Assembly (NCBI GenBank): GCA_011799875.1
Contig: CM022299.1
Coordinates: forward strand, 351,956,526 to 352,020,525
From: Thinopyrum elongatum
Lineage: Eukaryota; Streptophyta; Magnoliopsida; Poales; Poaceae
Length of the DNA stretch: 64,000 nt
Direction: 5' to 3'
Position numbers and translations under genes: made by a program. This document shows positions 44,153 through 55,492 of this stretch, piece after piece (within the stretch, counting starts at the first letter, position 1; the number at the start of each line of letters is the position of its first letter). Under the pieces are notes generated by a model that saw nothing but the letters and a program-made list of their open reading frames with translations, searched no databases and was not told where the DNA came from.

Positions 44153-46982
44153 CTAATCGAGATCAGCCAAGCTCATCTTATCCACCTCTGCTTTCAGTTT
44201 AGTAAGAACATGTTTTGCACTGACCAACTGGGAAAGTGCCTCCTCCTTCGCCAACACCATCTTAGCAAAGTCTAATTTAAAAAATCTGAGTTCATTCTCC
44301 ATCTTCCTCTTTTTTTTCCTGCATTTTGAAATATTCTTTAGCGTTGACAACACTTTCTCTAAGCCTATCTCTGTGCTCTTCCTCATACATGCTCCAGAGC
44401 TTTGCTAGGCACATCTTCAAAGACTGTGGTCACTCTTGATCAACCCACTCCAGGTAAGAACACTTCCGTTCATCCTATAATATTTAAAACTAAATCAATA
44501 ACAATTGTAGGGGAAATGGGTTTCTAGCAACATAGAAAATCACCAAATACATATTTTGAAAAACTTAAGAAACAGGTTAATTATGACATATCTTCTCAAA
44601 AAGATCAATGTGCAAATTAATTAATTGCTACTGAGACAACAACCAAATTCTGAAACATCAGAAGCTATAATTAACTACAACAACGCTATAAGTTCTTAGT
44701 CATGTACTATAAATAACAAATTGAACATTTTATGAGGAAGCTAAATATAACTGCAACAACATAGTGACAGTGTTTGGATAACATCAAATTGATACTAACT
44801 GATGCTTGATACGTCTCCAACATATCTATAATTTTTTATTGTTCCATGCTATTATATTATCTGTTTTGGATGTTTTATATGCATTAATATGCAATTTTAT
44901 ATTATTTTTGGGACTAACCTATTAACCTAGAGCCCAGTGCCATTTCTGTTTTTTCCTTGTTTTTGAGTTTTACAAAAAAGGAATATCAAACGGAGTCCAA
45001 ACGGAATAAAACTTTTGCGATGATTTTTCTTGGACCAGAAGACAACTACGAGACTTGGAGATGAAGTCAGAAGACCCACGAGGCGATGACAAGCCGTAGG
45101 GGCGCGCCCCCTGGGCTTGTGGCCCCCTCGGAGGTCTCCTAACCCTAATCTTTGGCCTATATATTTCCAAATATTCCCAAACCATCAGAGGCACCCACGA
45201 AAATACTTTTCCACCGCCGCAAGAATCTGTTCCCGTGAGATCCCATCTTGGGGCCTTTTCCGGTGATCTGCCGGAGGGGGATTCAATCACGGAGGGCATC
45301 TACATCAACCCTATTGCCCTTCCGATGAAGCGTGAGTAGTTTACCACAGACCTACGGGTCCATAGCTAGTAGCTAGATGGCTTCTTCTCTCTCTTTGATC
45401 CTCAATACCATGTTCTCCTCGATGTTCTTGGAGATCTATCCGATGTAATCTTCTTTTGCGGTGTGTTTGTCGAGATCCGATGAATTGTGGATTTATGATC
45501 AGATTATCTATGAATATTATTTGAATCTTCTCTGAATTCTTATATGCATGATTTGATATCTTTGTATTTCTCTTTGAATTATCGGTTTGGTTTGGCCAAC
45601 TAGATTGGTATTTCTTGCAATGGGAGAGGTGCTTAGTTTTGGGTTCAATCTTGCGGTGTCCTCACCCAGTGACATGGTAGGGGTAGCGAGGCTCGTATTG
45701 TATTGTTGCCATCAAGGGTAAAAAGATGGGGTTTTCATCATATTGCTTGATTTTATCCCTCTACATCATGTCATCTTACCTAAGGCGTTACTCTGTTCTT
45801 TTCAACTTAATACTCTAGATGCATGCTGGATAGCGGTCGATGTGTGGAGTAATAGTAGTAGATGCAGGCAGGAGTCGGTCTACTTGGCACGGACATGATG
45901 CCTATATGGATAATCATTGCCTTGGATATCGTCATAACTTTGCGCTTTTCTATCAATTGCTCGACAGTAATTTGTTCACCCACCGTATGTTTTCTTTCAA
46001 GAGAGAGGCCTCTAGTGAAACCTATGGCCCTCGGGTCTATTTTCCATCATATATTTTCAGATCTATAGACCAAAAAACCCAAAAATACCTTGCTGCAATT
46101 TATTTGTTTTTATTTTGTTTTACATTTTAGTAATCTTTTATATCTAGCTCTATCAGATCTCACCATTGCAATTGACCGTGAAGGGATTGACAACCCCTTT
46201 ATCGCGTTGGGTGCAAGTGTTTGATTGTTTGTTCAGGTGCATAGATTGGAGACTTGCTTGTACCTCCTACTGGATTGATACCTTGGTTCTCTAACTGAGG
46301 GAAATACTTATCTCTACTTTGCTTCACCACCCTTTCCTCTTCAAGGTAAAGACCAACGCAAGCTCAAGAAGTAGCAATGCAGAGGAAAAAAATCAGGGAA
46401 CTGGACTTCCGAGCACCTAGTTGCTCTGATGCCCAGTTCCTTCATGCCATAAAGTATTAGTATTTTAGTGCTTGGCTGCTGGGATGTGTGGACCAAAGTT
46501 GGCTGCACAAACTGCTGAAGCGGTGCCAAATAATTTTCTAATGGCACCACTAATGAGATGGCAACATCTTTTAGATACTAGGTAGAAAATGTGACACAGT
46601 CTTAATCACATCCAGAATAACATAGCACAGTGACAGTGTATGAATCACATCTAACAAATGATTTGTAACAACGATAGTGGGGCTAACCTTCTCTGCACAT
46701 GCGAGAAACTTCCTCCCACTATCCACAGATTCAAACGCAACTAACTTCATGCAAGGAGATTGATGGTGACAACAAGCAGGCAGATCTTCAGCCACCCCGC
46801 TCCATTCGTTGCAACTGATGGTCCTAGGGAGCTACAAGAGGAAGAAATGACTCAAATCGACCGTCGGGTTAAAATCCTTCATTCCAAATCATAACCCAAG
46901 AGAGAGAAGAGATGCATACCCGGGTGGTGAAAGAGTCATCGTCGTCGGAGGAACCGCTGGAGAGGTCATTGAAGAAGACCAT
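44153..46982 (-). pseudogene. GRF-type zinc-finger / coiled-coil gene carried by the CACTA element
   Basis: Three exons on the minus strand. 46982-46920 is acidic, MVFFNDLSSGSSDDDDSF. 46831-46688 is the finger: ACCHHQSPCMKLVAFES, then SGRKFLACAEK. 44474-44153 is a coiled coil: MCLAKLWSMYEEEHRDR, then MENELRFFKLDFAKM. Splice signals fit (G/GTATGC; TTGTAG/; AAG/GTTAGC; TTATAG/) and the phase is kept. GRF-type zinc fingers are nucleic-acid-binding modules, and such genes are common passengers or accessory ORFs of grass CACTA elements. Broken by TGA 44432-44430 (where a Trp is expected) and a frameshift in a poly-A tract near 44315. Its second intron holds the solo LTR 44807-46376. Confidence 0.6.
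44807..46376 (+). mobile_element. Solo LTR of a Triticeae Ty3/gypsy family (1570 bp)
   Basis: Starts TGATACGTCTCCAAC, ends CTCAAGAAGTAGCA, flanked by ATGCT (44802-44806) and ATGCA (46377-46381), a 5-bp duplication with one mismatch. A TATA-like CTATATATT lies at 45158-45166. No interior or partner LTR. The LTR end resembles very abundant wheat gypsy LTRs; I do not assign a family name. Confidence 0.8.
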
Positions 46983-47502
46983 GGCGACTGCGGTGGTCGG
47001 ATGCGAGACGGCGAGAGCAAGGAAGCAAGCGAGGAAGCGGCTATAGCTTGGGAAGGAAGGAAGGAGGAAATAGGGGAAATGTGACTTGTGGTCAGGGAGA
47101 AAAGGCGGTGGGGAGGGGGGTAGATATTTCGATGGTAGGCCAAAAATTTCGAAAGGTGGAGGGAAACTTTGCGTGCAGTGCCGCCAGACACCATTCAGTT
47201 TGAACGAATGTGTGCATCGCAAATGATTCTTCTGCTTTACGCGCATGCCATGAGTTTGATCATTCAAATGTTGGTGGAAATTTCCCTGGGTACTGGCCTC
47301 ATCCACGTCATTGCATAATTTAACATCGCTTGCTAATTTGGGCACAGAAAAGAGCCTACAGCACACAGATCAAAGTGACTAAATCGAGCAATTTTAGTAA
47401 TTAAACAGAGCTAGTTGACCTAAACATTGCTCTAACAAAAGACCAGCGTTATAAACAAAGGCTAAGTAGGAATAATTTTAACAAAGCCGCTGTCGCGCCG
47501 CC

Positions 47503-48200
47503 CTACACCTCGCCGGTGTAAGATGGGACATCGCTGACTTGTCTTGGCGACATGACGCCGTTGGTGGACTCCGCGTCCCCCCGGTTGAAGTCGACCGCAT
47601 CGTCATCCTCATCCTTGGTGCCGCCCTCAAGGTTGTAGTACTCGTAGTAGTGGCTGTGCCAGAGCTCGCGCTGGTACTCCACCGCTGATTCCTTGATGGA
47701 CAGGCTCTTCTCAACCCCGTCCTGAGCCACGTGCAACTCCTCCTCCTGGCGCTCCTCGATCTCCGCCGCCTCCTGCATCTCCAGCTCCCGCTCAGCGATC
47801 TCATGAGGAAGCAGGTGCTCCATGGCCTCCGCCACCTTTTCGGACGTGGGTTGCATGTGGATTCCAAGGTCTCCTGGAATATCTTGGCGTATGCATCCTC
47901 GATCTTGGCGTGGATTTTCTCGACCAGGGCCAGGGCGACATCGGCGGCGTGAACGGCAGCTCGAGCGCTCTCGGCGTTTGCAGCCACCGTCACAGCAGCT
48001 GCTATAGCCGTCTCGGCTATTGCAGCTGCCCTATCAGCTGCCGCAGATGCCCTCTCGGCGGATGCGGCCGCCCTCATTGCGGATGCGGCCGCGCTCTCAA
48101 CGTAGGCGGCCGCATTCTCGCCGCAGGCGGCGGCGCTCAAGGAGGACGCGGCCATCGTATGGGCCCTCACGAAGTGTTTCCACAGCGTCATTCTTAGCAA
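47503..48200 (-). pseudogene. Ala-rich helical protein gene in the CACTA element
   Basis: The minus-strand frame from 48200 begins MLRMTLWKHFVRAHTMAASS and runs into repeated Ala/Glu/Arg segments (AASAERASAAADRAAAIAET). It shifts frame near 47857 and continues as MQPTSEKVAEAMEHLLPHE, a Glu-rich coiled coil (EMQEAAEIEERQEEEL) and an acidic tail ending at 47503. Predicted to be mostly helical. Function unknown; probably a captured or CACTA-specific gene. The Met near residue 16 is an alternative start. Confidence 0.5.
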
Positions 48201-48440
48201 GAAGGGGTTGCGGGAATGGGGATCTGGGATTCGTGGATTCGGGGGTGACCGACACTAGCGCAGACGAAGCCGGCGAAGCTTATGGAGGAAGACTTAAGTA
48301 GACCCATGAATTTTCATCGCAAACGGTCCCTACAACAAACTTTGTGTGATGTTGTTGGTATTTTGTATTAGCTGTGAAAGACGAATTTGGGGGTACAGTG
48401 GCAACGGATGGTGTTTTAAATGTACGAGTAAATTTGTAGT
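48201..48440. other. Spacer upstream of the Ala-rich gene
   Basis: Short non-coding spacer leading into the tandem array. No promoter motif stands out. Confidence 0.3.
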
Positions 48441-50720
48441 ACTAATACAACTGTCATGTCAAAATTTGGAAACTTTCAGGGGTCATTTGCCCTTTTTAGG
48501 ACATTTAGTGATTTTCTAGCAATTTAATTACCGTAATTCAAATTTGAACTACATGTACATGCAACAGCTAACCATAACGGTTTGAAAAGTCATATTTAAA
48601 TGCTTGTGTGCGAGTTAATTCCATGTGCAGTAAATTGGACAGAATTTTCAAACATATTGGTGTCACGGCTTGGATACAAAGCATCGAGTGCCATGGCATT
48701 GAAATTCCAAAAAATTCAAAAATGATCAGAAACACATGAAACCTTGCTTGACGTAATGGCATGGCACCAAGATGGTGTGGTAAAAAAATTGCCTGTTTGA
48801 CGAAAGTTTGGATGCACACCCCTCACAAACCGGAGCAACTCACTAGAAGGCTCGTGGTTCCGCGAGGGCAGAATGCATGCTTGATGATGAGCCGGCAATA
48901 GCCTCTTCTTATGGCCTTCCAAATTTTTCTATAGTTAACATGCACTAATACAACTGTCATGTCAAAATTTGGAAAATTCCAGGGGTCATTTGACCTTTTC
49001 AAGACATTTAAGTGATTTTCTAGCCATTTAATGACCGTAATTCAAATTTGAACTACATGTACATGCAACAGCTAACCATAACGGTTTGAAAAATCATATT
49101 TGTGTACTTGTGTGCGAGTTAATTCCATGTGCAGTAAATTGGAAGGAATTTTCAAACATATTGGTGTCACGGCTTGGACACATGCATGGAGTGCCATGGC
49201 ATTTAAATTTCAAAAAATTAAAAAATGATCAGAAATACATGAAACCTTGCTTGACGTAATGGCATGCCACCAGGACGTTGTGGTAAAAAAATTGGTCTGT
49301 TTGACGAAACTTTGGACACACCCCTCACAAACCGGAGCTACTCACTAGAAGGCTCGTGGTTCCGATAGGACACAATGCATATTTGACGACGAACCGACGA
49401 TAGCTTCCTCTTATGGCCTTCAAACAATTTCTACAGTTAACGTGCACTAATACAACTGGCATGTCAAAATTTGGAAAGTTTCAGGAGCCATTTAACTTTT
49501 AAGACATTTAAGTGATTTTCAAGCCATTTAATGACCGTACTTCAAATTTGAACTACATGTACATGCAACGGCTAACCATAACGGTTTGAAAAATCATATT
49601 TCTGTACTTGTGTGCGAGTTAATTCCATGTGCAGTAAATTGAAAGGAATTTTCAAATATATTGGTGTCACGGCTTGGACACAAGCATGGAGTGCCATGGC
49701 ATTTAAATTCCAAAAATTAAAAAAATGATCAGAAATACATGAAACCTTGCTTGACGTAATGGCATGCCACCATGATGTTGTGGTAAAAAAATTGGCCTAT
49801 TTGACGAAACTTTGGACACACACCCCTCACAAACCAGAGCTACTCACTAGAAGGCTCGTGGTTCCGAAAGGACACAATGCATCTTTGATGACGAACCGGC
49901 GATAGCGTCCTCTTATGGCCTTCAAATTTTTTCTACAGTTAACGTGCACTAATACAACTGCCATGTTAATATTTGGAAAATTTCAGGGGTCATTTGACCT
50001 TTTTAAGACATTTAAGTGATTTTCTAGCCATTTAATGACCGTAATTCAAATTTGAACTACATATACATGAAATAGCTAACCATAATAGTTTTGAAAAATC
50101 ATATTTGTGTACTTGTGTGCGACTTAATTCCATGTGGAGTAAATTGGAAGATTCTCAAACATATTGGTGTCACGGATTGGACACAAAGCATCGAGTGCAT
50201 GCCATGGCATTTAGATTCCAAAAAAATTAAAAAATGATCAGAAACATATGAAACCTTGCTTGACGTAATGGCATGGCACCACAATGGCGTGGTAAAAAAA
50301 TTGGCCTGTTTGACGAAAGTTTGGACACACACCCCTCACAAACCGGAACAACTCACTAGAAGGGGCGTGGTTCCCAGAGGGCACAATGCATGTTTGATGA
50401 CGAACCGGTGATAGCTTCCTCTATGGCCTTCAAAAATTTTCTACAGTTAATGTGCACTAATACAACTGTCATGTCAAAATTTGGAAAATTCCAGGGGTCA
50501 TTTGACCTTTTTAAGACATTTAAGTGATTTTCTAGCCATTCAATGATCGTAATTCAAATTTTAAATACATGTACATGCAACAGCTAACCATAACGGTTTG
50601 AAAAATCATAGTTGTGTACTTGTTGTGAGCGAGTTAATTCCATGTGCAGTAAATTGGACGGAATTTTCAAACATATTGGTGTCATGGCTTGGACACATGC
50701 ATGGAGTGCCATGGTAACAC
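48441..50720. repeat. 505-bp tandem array, about 4.5 copies, inside the CACTA element
   Basis: Unit starts (ACTAATACAACTGTCATGTC) at 48441, 48943, 49446, 49948 and 50456, giving periods of 502, 503, 502 and 508. Every unit contains CAAATTTGAACTACATGTAC (with small changes), CCTTGCTTGACGTAATGGCATG and CTCACTAGAAGG. The last copy is partial. No ORF is conserved among units. Confidence 0.9.
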
Positions 50721-50956
50721 AAAATAAGCATGCGTCCCTTATATGAGGAAAGAAAATGTAAATATTTGGCAAGACAACCGGGCCCCACACGATTAGCACT
50801 CTATTTCGTGCCTCGAGGTTTGGAAGGTGTATTATTCCCGTCGATCTAGATTTCGGCCGCCAATAAATACTACCTTGCTCACGTCGTCCCGCCTGCATTC
50901 TCATCTACATCCTCCCCTTGCTCGCCCTCTCTCTCTCTCACACACAAATCTCTGCC

Positions 50957-51538
50957 ATGGCGCCGCCGATCTGCCCACGCACCACGAGGAGGCGCCACCC
51001 CCCGAGGACATTCAGTCAAAGAGCAATGAGGAGGAGGATCCCTACGGGCCGGCGGACAAGGTTACGCCGGACCCCCCAACTTTGGAGTGGTTTTGGGGCC
51101 AGTACAATCTTTGTCTGTGGAAATCGTTGCCGCCGGCTGAGAAAGCTAGGCAAGTGGCATTCAAGAAGGAGATGGCGGAGGAGGAAGCCAAGTACCAGGC
51201 GGCATGTGAAGCCTGTGAGGCCGCATGGAAAAAGGAGGCGGTGGAGCTTTGGGGGCGGGCGCGTCATCGTGCGAAGGAGGTGTACAAAGACGGGTACTTC
51301 ATGAGGAAGGTCAAAGGCGCTAGGTGCGTCATCGCTACATGGAGGTGCCGATAAGCTCCAGCGTGCCACCGACAAGGAGCTCAGGTGGGTGCCCAACGAA
51401 ATGGCAAGATCGTTCGCGCTCGTCCGCCAGCAAGAGGAAGATCGGTACGTCAAGCGCTGCGAGGTGGAGGAGGCGGAGTACTGCCTCCGCGCTGGGAAGA
51501 CGCCGTGCACCAGGGAGCTGCTGGCAAGGAGCTGCTAG
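50957..51538 (+). pseudogene. Charged helical protein gene in the CACTA element, frameshifted
   Basis: A gene-like start (CTCTGCCATGGCGCCG; ATG 50957) follows a CT-rich leader. After a frameshift near 51000 a charged protein is readable (SNEEEDPYGPADKVTPDPPT; LEWFWGQYNLCLWKSL; AACEACEAAWKKEAVELWGR). After another frameshift near 51335 the end reads KELRWVPNEMARSFALVRQQ and stops at TAG 51536-51538. Not recognised; a nuclear or helical passenger protein is possible. Confidence 0.45.
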
Positions 51539-51911
51539 AATACTGCCCCCAGAAGGGATTATTAGTTTTAGTATTGTTCGTTTTCAATTTTATGCATTGT
51601 ACATGGTAGTTAAGTATCATCATGTATAAGTGATGATATTATATATATTCTGTGATGAACTAATGAACAATAAATATATATTATGAATTCCATTTTTCTA
51701 TCTATTTTCGTATACTGATTTGTATCTAGTTGTTATCATCCACATATACAGAATTGAAAGCATATATACACACATTGAAACAGAACATATAAGAACGGAA
51801 AACAGAGTACACACATGGAAACAGAGCAATATTATGATTGTTGTGAATACATAGCGCTCCACGTCGAAATGAGTCAACAAAATAAATGTGTCCATGACCA
51901 GCAGCCCTTGC
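51539..51911. other. Converging 3' flank between two CACTA passenger genes
   Basis: AT-rich 3' sequence of the plus-strand gene and of the minus-strand gene ending at 51912. It contains AATAAATATATAT near 51668. No ORF. Confidence 0.4.
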
Positions 51912-52673
51912 CTACGGTAGCTCTTGGCTCTGCCTGAACTCGTGCAGGCGTTCGTCCAAGCGGTTGACATGCTCGCGGTACATCTGGAGCGCGATCTCGA
52001 GCTCCAAGTTGGCTATTTCATCGGAGATCACCAGCTCGAGGATGTGATGGCCATGTTCCTCTACTGCGCCCAGGTGGACACCTGGGCCAAGGAGGCGGTC
52101 GAGCCTAGCGACCAGCACGTTGGCAGCGAGCGGGCCGCGGACAAGGTGAACAGCGCGACCCATGCGAATGGCGCGGCGGGTGTCCGGTGCAAGTACGGCG
52201 TGGCTGGCCTCTAGTGCAAGTACGGCGCAGACAGCCTTTGCCCACTCCTGGCGAGGAATGGGGGTACTGACGGTACACGTACCCAGCTGCAACGCCCTGT
52301 CGACAGCAAGCAAGCGCCGATGGATACGCTCTGGCTATGCGGCGCGCCGCGCCTCTCGCTCTGTGGCGCTCCAACGGTCTTGTTGTGCGGCGAGCTGCAG
52401 CCTATCGGCGTGGACGCGCCTAGCTTGCTCTACAGCGCACCATCGATCATGTTGTGCGGCGAGCTGTAGCCTCTTGGTGCTGACATTCCAATCTTGATTC
52501 GCGGCGCTGAAGCGCTATGCGCCAAGGGTCTGCTCAACCCTGGCGATGACGCGCATCACGGCATCGTCCATCGCGTTGCCGGGGAGCGCCTCGGCCTCGA
52601 TGGGCCGTGGTGCCTTCTTATTTTCCTCGTCGAGGAGGTTGATGGCAGAGGCGGTGCTTTGGTGGGTTGGCAT
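51912..52673 (-). pseudogene. Gln/Arg-rich helical protein gene in the CACTA element, two stops
   Basis: The minus-strand ATG at 52673 (MPTHQSTASAINLLDEENKK) opens a frame of about 253 codons interrupted only by TAG at 52517-52515 and 52337-52335. A duplicated motif RLQLAAQHDRW / RLQLAAQQDRW lies between the stops. The C-terminal third is helical (ISDEIANLELEIALQMYREH, VNRLDERLHEFRQ). Not recognised. Both stops fit C-to-T changes at Gln or Trp codons. Plus-strand ORFs across it are shadows. Confidence 0.45.
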
Positions 52674-53162
52674 GCTTGGAAAAGGTGGATGTGCTACAGG
52701 CTGCGCTTGTTGCCTCGGTGCGTCGCGCGCTGACTAGGTTTATGCGCAATATCGCTGGGTGGCAGCGGGAAACGGTGAGGAAATGGCGGGAAATGGTGGC
52801 GTGTTCATAAAACGCCATCAATTAATGGAAACTTAGCATAGAAGGAACATCGAGCTAGCACGACGCGTGCGGGCACATTGCTCGCCCAAGGCTATGATCC
52901 ATATACTTGTGTGCCCAACAGAGCACACTATTCACAGTAAAGAATACTGTTCCGTTTATCCTAGTAGAGCAGGGGTGGCAACCGTCACAAGAAGTAGATG
53001 ATGATCAGATGATCTGTTATCCTAGTTAATTATGCATGTAATAGTTTACTTTGGTGTGTGCAAATGTCATGTGTGTACTAGCCACCTATGTAATTGGATG
53101 TTTGTCGCGTATCACACACATCTTGTTTACACGAAATGTTTCTTTTCTCTTGGCTCAACACA
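52674..53162. other. CACTA right interior; nothing identified
   Basis: Sequence between the minus-strand gene start and the right subterminal repeats. It would contain that gene's promoter, though no clear TATA box is seen. Confidence 0.35.
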
Positions 53163-53530
53163 AATAGTTTATCGGAATGAACTGTATGCCCTCCATTGCA
53201 CACACCTTGATCTGGCTGAACCATTTCTGTTGTGTTGCCTAATCGAAAACAGTTCATCTGAGTGAACCGTATGCCGTATATCGCACACACCTTGATATGG
53301 CTGACCGTTTCTTTTGTGTTGCCTAATCACAAACAGTTCATCCGAGTGAACTATATGCTGTACATCGCACACACCTTCATCTGGCTGTCCGTTTCCGTTG
53401 TTCCGCCTTATCACAAATAGTTTATCTAAGTGAACTGTATGCCGTATATCGCACACACCTTCATCTGGCTGCCCATTTCTGTTGTTCTGCCTCATCGCAA
53501 ATAGTTCATTGAACTGAACCGTATGCCAAG
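53163..53530. repeat. Right subterminal repeats of the CACTA element, about 84-bp period
   Basis: Units begin at 53163, 53248, 53331, 53416 and 53499. Shared words: AGTTCATC, GAACCGTATGCCGTATATCG, CACACACCTT, TCTGGCTG. The sequence and period differ from those of the left array, although both contain CACACA words. Confidence 0.85.
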
Positions 53531-53702
53531 CATCACACACGCAACTAAAATCTAAACCATGTTTGATGTATCTGCCATCGCAAATGTTTTGCATCTTTTT
53601 TGACGGGTTTTTTACATCATCGTTTGCGATTAATGCATCGCACACAGTTTCTTTGAAGGGTCTCTGATTGTAGTGTCGCATTAGTAGCATCCTGCAGTAG
53701 TG

Positions 53703-54176
53703 ACTAGTTGACAAAAAGGGGGAGAATTGCATCGAGTCTCGATAGATTTGCTTTGTGTGTCTCTTTGGTTTGGTTTCGTGCGAATTTGAAACTTCTGATT
53801 TAAGACTATCTGCTCCAAGTTGTATAACTTCTGTGCTGTAATGTTAATAACCCCGCCTGCTGCACTATTTCTCTTGAAACATTTATTTTGCAGGTGGAAT
53901 TATTATCGGAAGTTATGAATGACAGCACTACAATCTCAATGGATTATATGTCATCAGTCCGAATCATTGTCTCGAATGATTGAAATTTCCTCTGTATACC
54001 TCAATACTTGCAGGAGAATTAATCTCATATCTTCTTCCCTGCATACATCTAGGGGGAGTCTATTTCATCATCGAGCAAAGTAACACTTATTCACTCTTGT
54101 TGGATTACTTATCACTTATCTATCTTCACTTTGATGATTATCTATTTTGTCAACAATCATCCAAAAAGGGGGAGAT
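53703..54176 (+). other. Copia 3' untranslated tail with two polypurine tracts
   Basis: Continues the copia element after the CACTA insertion. AAAAAGGGGGAGAA at 53713-53726 and AAAAAGGGGGAGA at 54163-54175; the second abuts the 3' LTR. Repeated PPT units upstream of the 3' LTR are described for Sireviruses. No ORF of note. Confidence 0.75.
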
Positions 54177-55492
54177 TGTTGGTGCAATAATTTGCCTCCT
54201 TATGTTTTGGAGCTTGTTGACATAAACAGTATGGAACTTATGTGTTTGCTAGTGCACACAGAGTAACAGGTCCCCGGAATCAAGAGGAATTTGATTCAAA
54301 CGATGAAGATAATCCCCCGTGTTGCAGTGAAGGTTATCACCGAAGATTATGATAACAAGAGTGACCCCTCAAAAATTGTTAACGCGAAGGAATTGGTTCG
54401 GTGCTCGTCCGAAGGAAGTGACTGCGAACGAGAAGATTGAAGACGAAGTGAAGACGTAGTATTTATTTCGTTGTTTCTCTTCTCTTTATTGAGTCACATG
54501 ACCACCGTACTATTAAGAGGGGTGTAGCGTTCGAAGCTTTGATTCTCTGATGATAAACCCAAGCCCTATGAAAGTTGAGAGAGAAATCTCTTTATGTTTC
54601 GAGCAAATACTTGCCAGTAAGAGACTGTGATCTGCTTCGCTGCGAGAGATTTGTCGCAGACCGAGGAGTTAGCATTACTTGGTCCTCAAGTAATGTTACC
54701 GTTGCTCTTTGAAATCTGACCATTGTAAACGTGTCGGTTGGCCATTGGCTGGACCACGTGTCCAAAATGGTCATTCCCACCAGAGAAGGTTGCGGCTATA
54801 AATAGCCACCCCGCACCGGCGTTGTCCGGTTGCTGCTCCATTTGATTGTGAGAAGATTGTTGAGCAATCCCCTCTCCTGAGTCATTTGAGTTTAAAATCC
54901 ACCGAGAGAAAACCCCTAGAGCCGAAAAATTAGATAGTGGTTCAGCATCACTCGAATCTAAGTCTAGTACGCTCTGCCTATTACTCTTGAGAGCTGCAAA
55001 CTCTCTAGACGGTTAGGTGTCAATTTCTTCAGAGACCAAGAGTAATTGTGGTTCTCGAAGAAGAAGTCTGTAAAGGTTCGGAGATCTCCTCAAGGTTCGG
55101 AGATCGCCTCAAGTATCTACCACGAGTGATCGACATTGGTTGACGAACCAATTGTCGAGAAGAATAGGGCGAAGAGAGTTTATCTTCTGTGTTAAGTCAG
55201 AACCCATCCAACCAGATGTAGTCCTTGTGTAGAAGGATGAACTGGTCTACCAAATCCCTTGTCGCCATCGAGCATCACTGGTCACATCTGCCCCGCCTCT
55301 TTACATTCGAACAGTTTCAATCATGTGATTTGTCGCGATGCATGCTTTTAGTTTCCATTCGTTAGCTTGTATTCGCTCGCAGCACAATATTTTCATTCGC
55401 TCCGCTGCTCGGTTATGAGAGTTTTGATATTTCCGAAGAAATTTTAAAACTCCCATTCACTCCCCCTCTGGTAGACATACTTCGTTCCTACA
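54177..55492 (+). mobile_element. Copia 3' LTR, 1316 bp, uninterrupted
   Basis: TGTTGGTGCAATAA to TTCGTTCCTACA. It carries the TATA motif GGCTATAAATAGCC at 54794-54807. A 22-base tandem duplication near 55074-55110 (GGTTCGGAGAT...CTCAA twice) is absent from the 5' LTR. Confidence 0.95.

Larger units (their letters stand above)
43321..53702. mobile_element. Non-autonomous CACTA (En/Spm) DNA transposon
   Basis: Left end CACTGGTACAACGAG, right end (complement) CACTACTGCAGGATG, flanked by the 3-bp duplication ACT (43318-43320 and 53703-53705), the standard CACTA target length. Subterminal tandem repeats occur at both ends. No TNP2-type transposase domain is found. The interior holds four broken passenger genes, a 505-bp tandem array and a solo LTR. 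It inserted just after the envelope-like stop of the copia element. Boundaries are well supported by the duplication; the two terminal repeats match only loosely. Confidence 0.75.
6046..55492 (+). mobile_element. Sirevirus-type Ty1/copia retrotransposon (Maximus-like), inflated by nested insertions
   Basis: LTRs run TGTTGGTGCAATAA...GTTCCTACA. Flanking 5-mers are AAACC (6041-6045) and AGACC (55493-55497), a target duplication with one mismatch. A primer-binding site for initiator Met-tRNA follows the 5' LTR. Gene order is gag with zinc knuckle, protease, integrase, RT, RNase H, then a long envelope-like ORF, which together with the roughly 1.3-kb LTRs and repeated polypurine tracts fits the Sirevirus genus. 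It contains insertions at 6660-16235, 23548-27604, 28109-39687 and 43321-53702. Removing them leaves an element of about 14 kb, normal for the genus. All genes are broken. The name Maximus is recalled, not searched. Confidence 0.85.

Noticed and set aside
43577..53530. Regularly spaced repeats as a CRISPR array
   Set aside because: Units are adjacent without unique spacers, occur at both ends of a CACTA transposon, and the genome is a plant.
43321..53702. TNP2-type transposase in the CACTA element
   Set aside because: No frame shows transposase motifs; the ORFs present are passenger or accessory genes.
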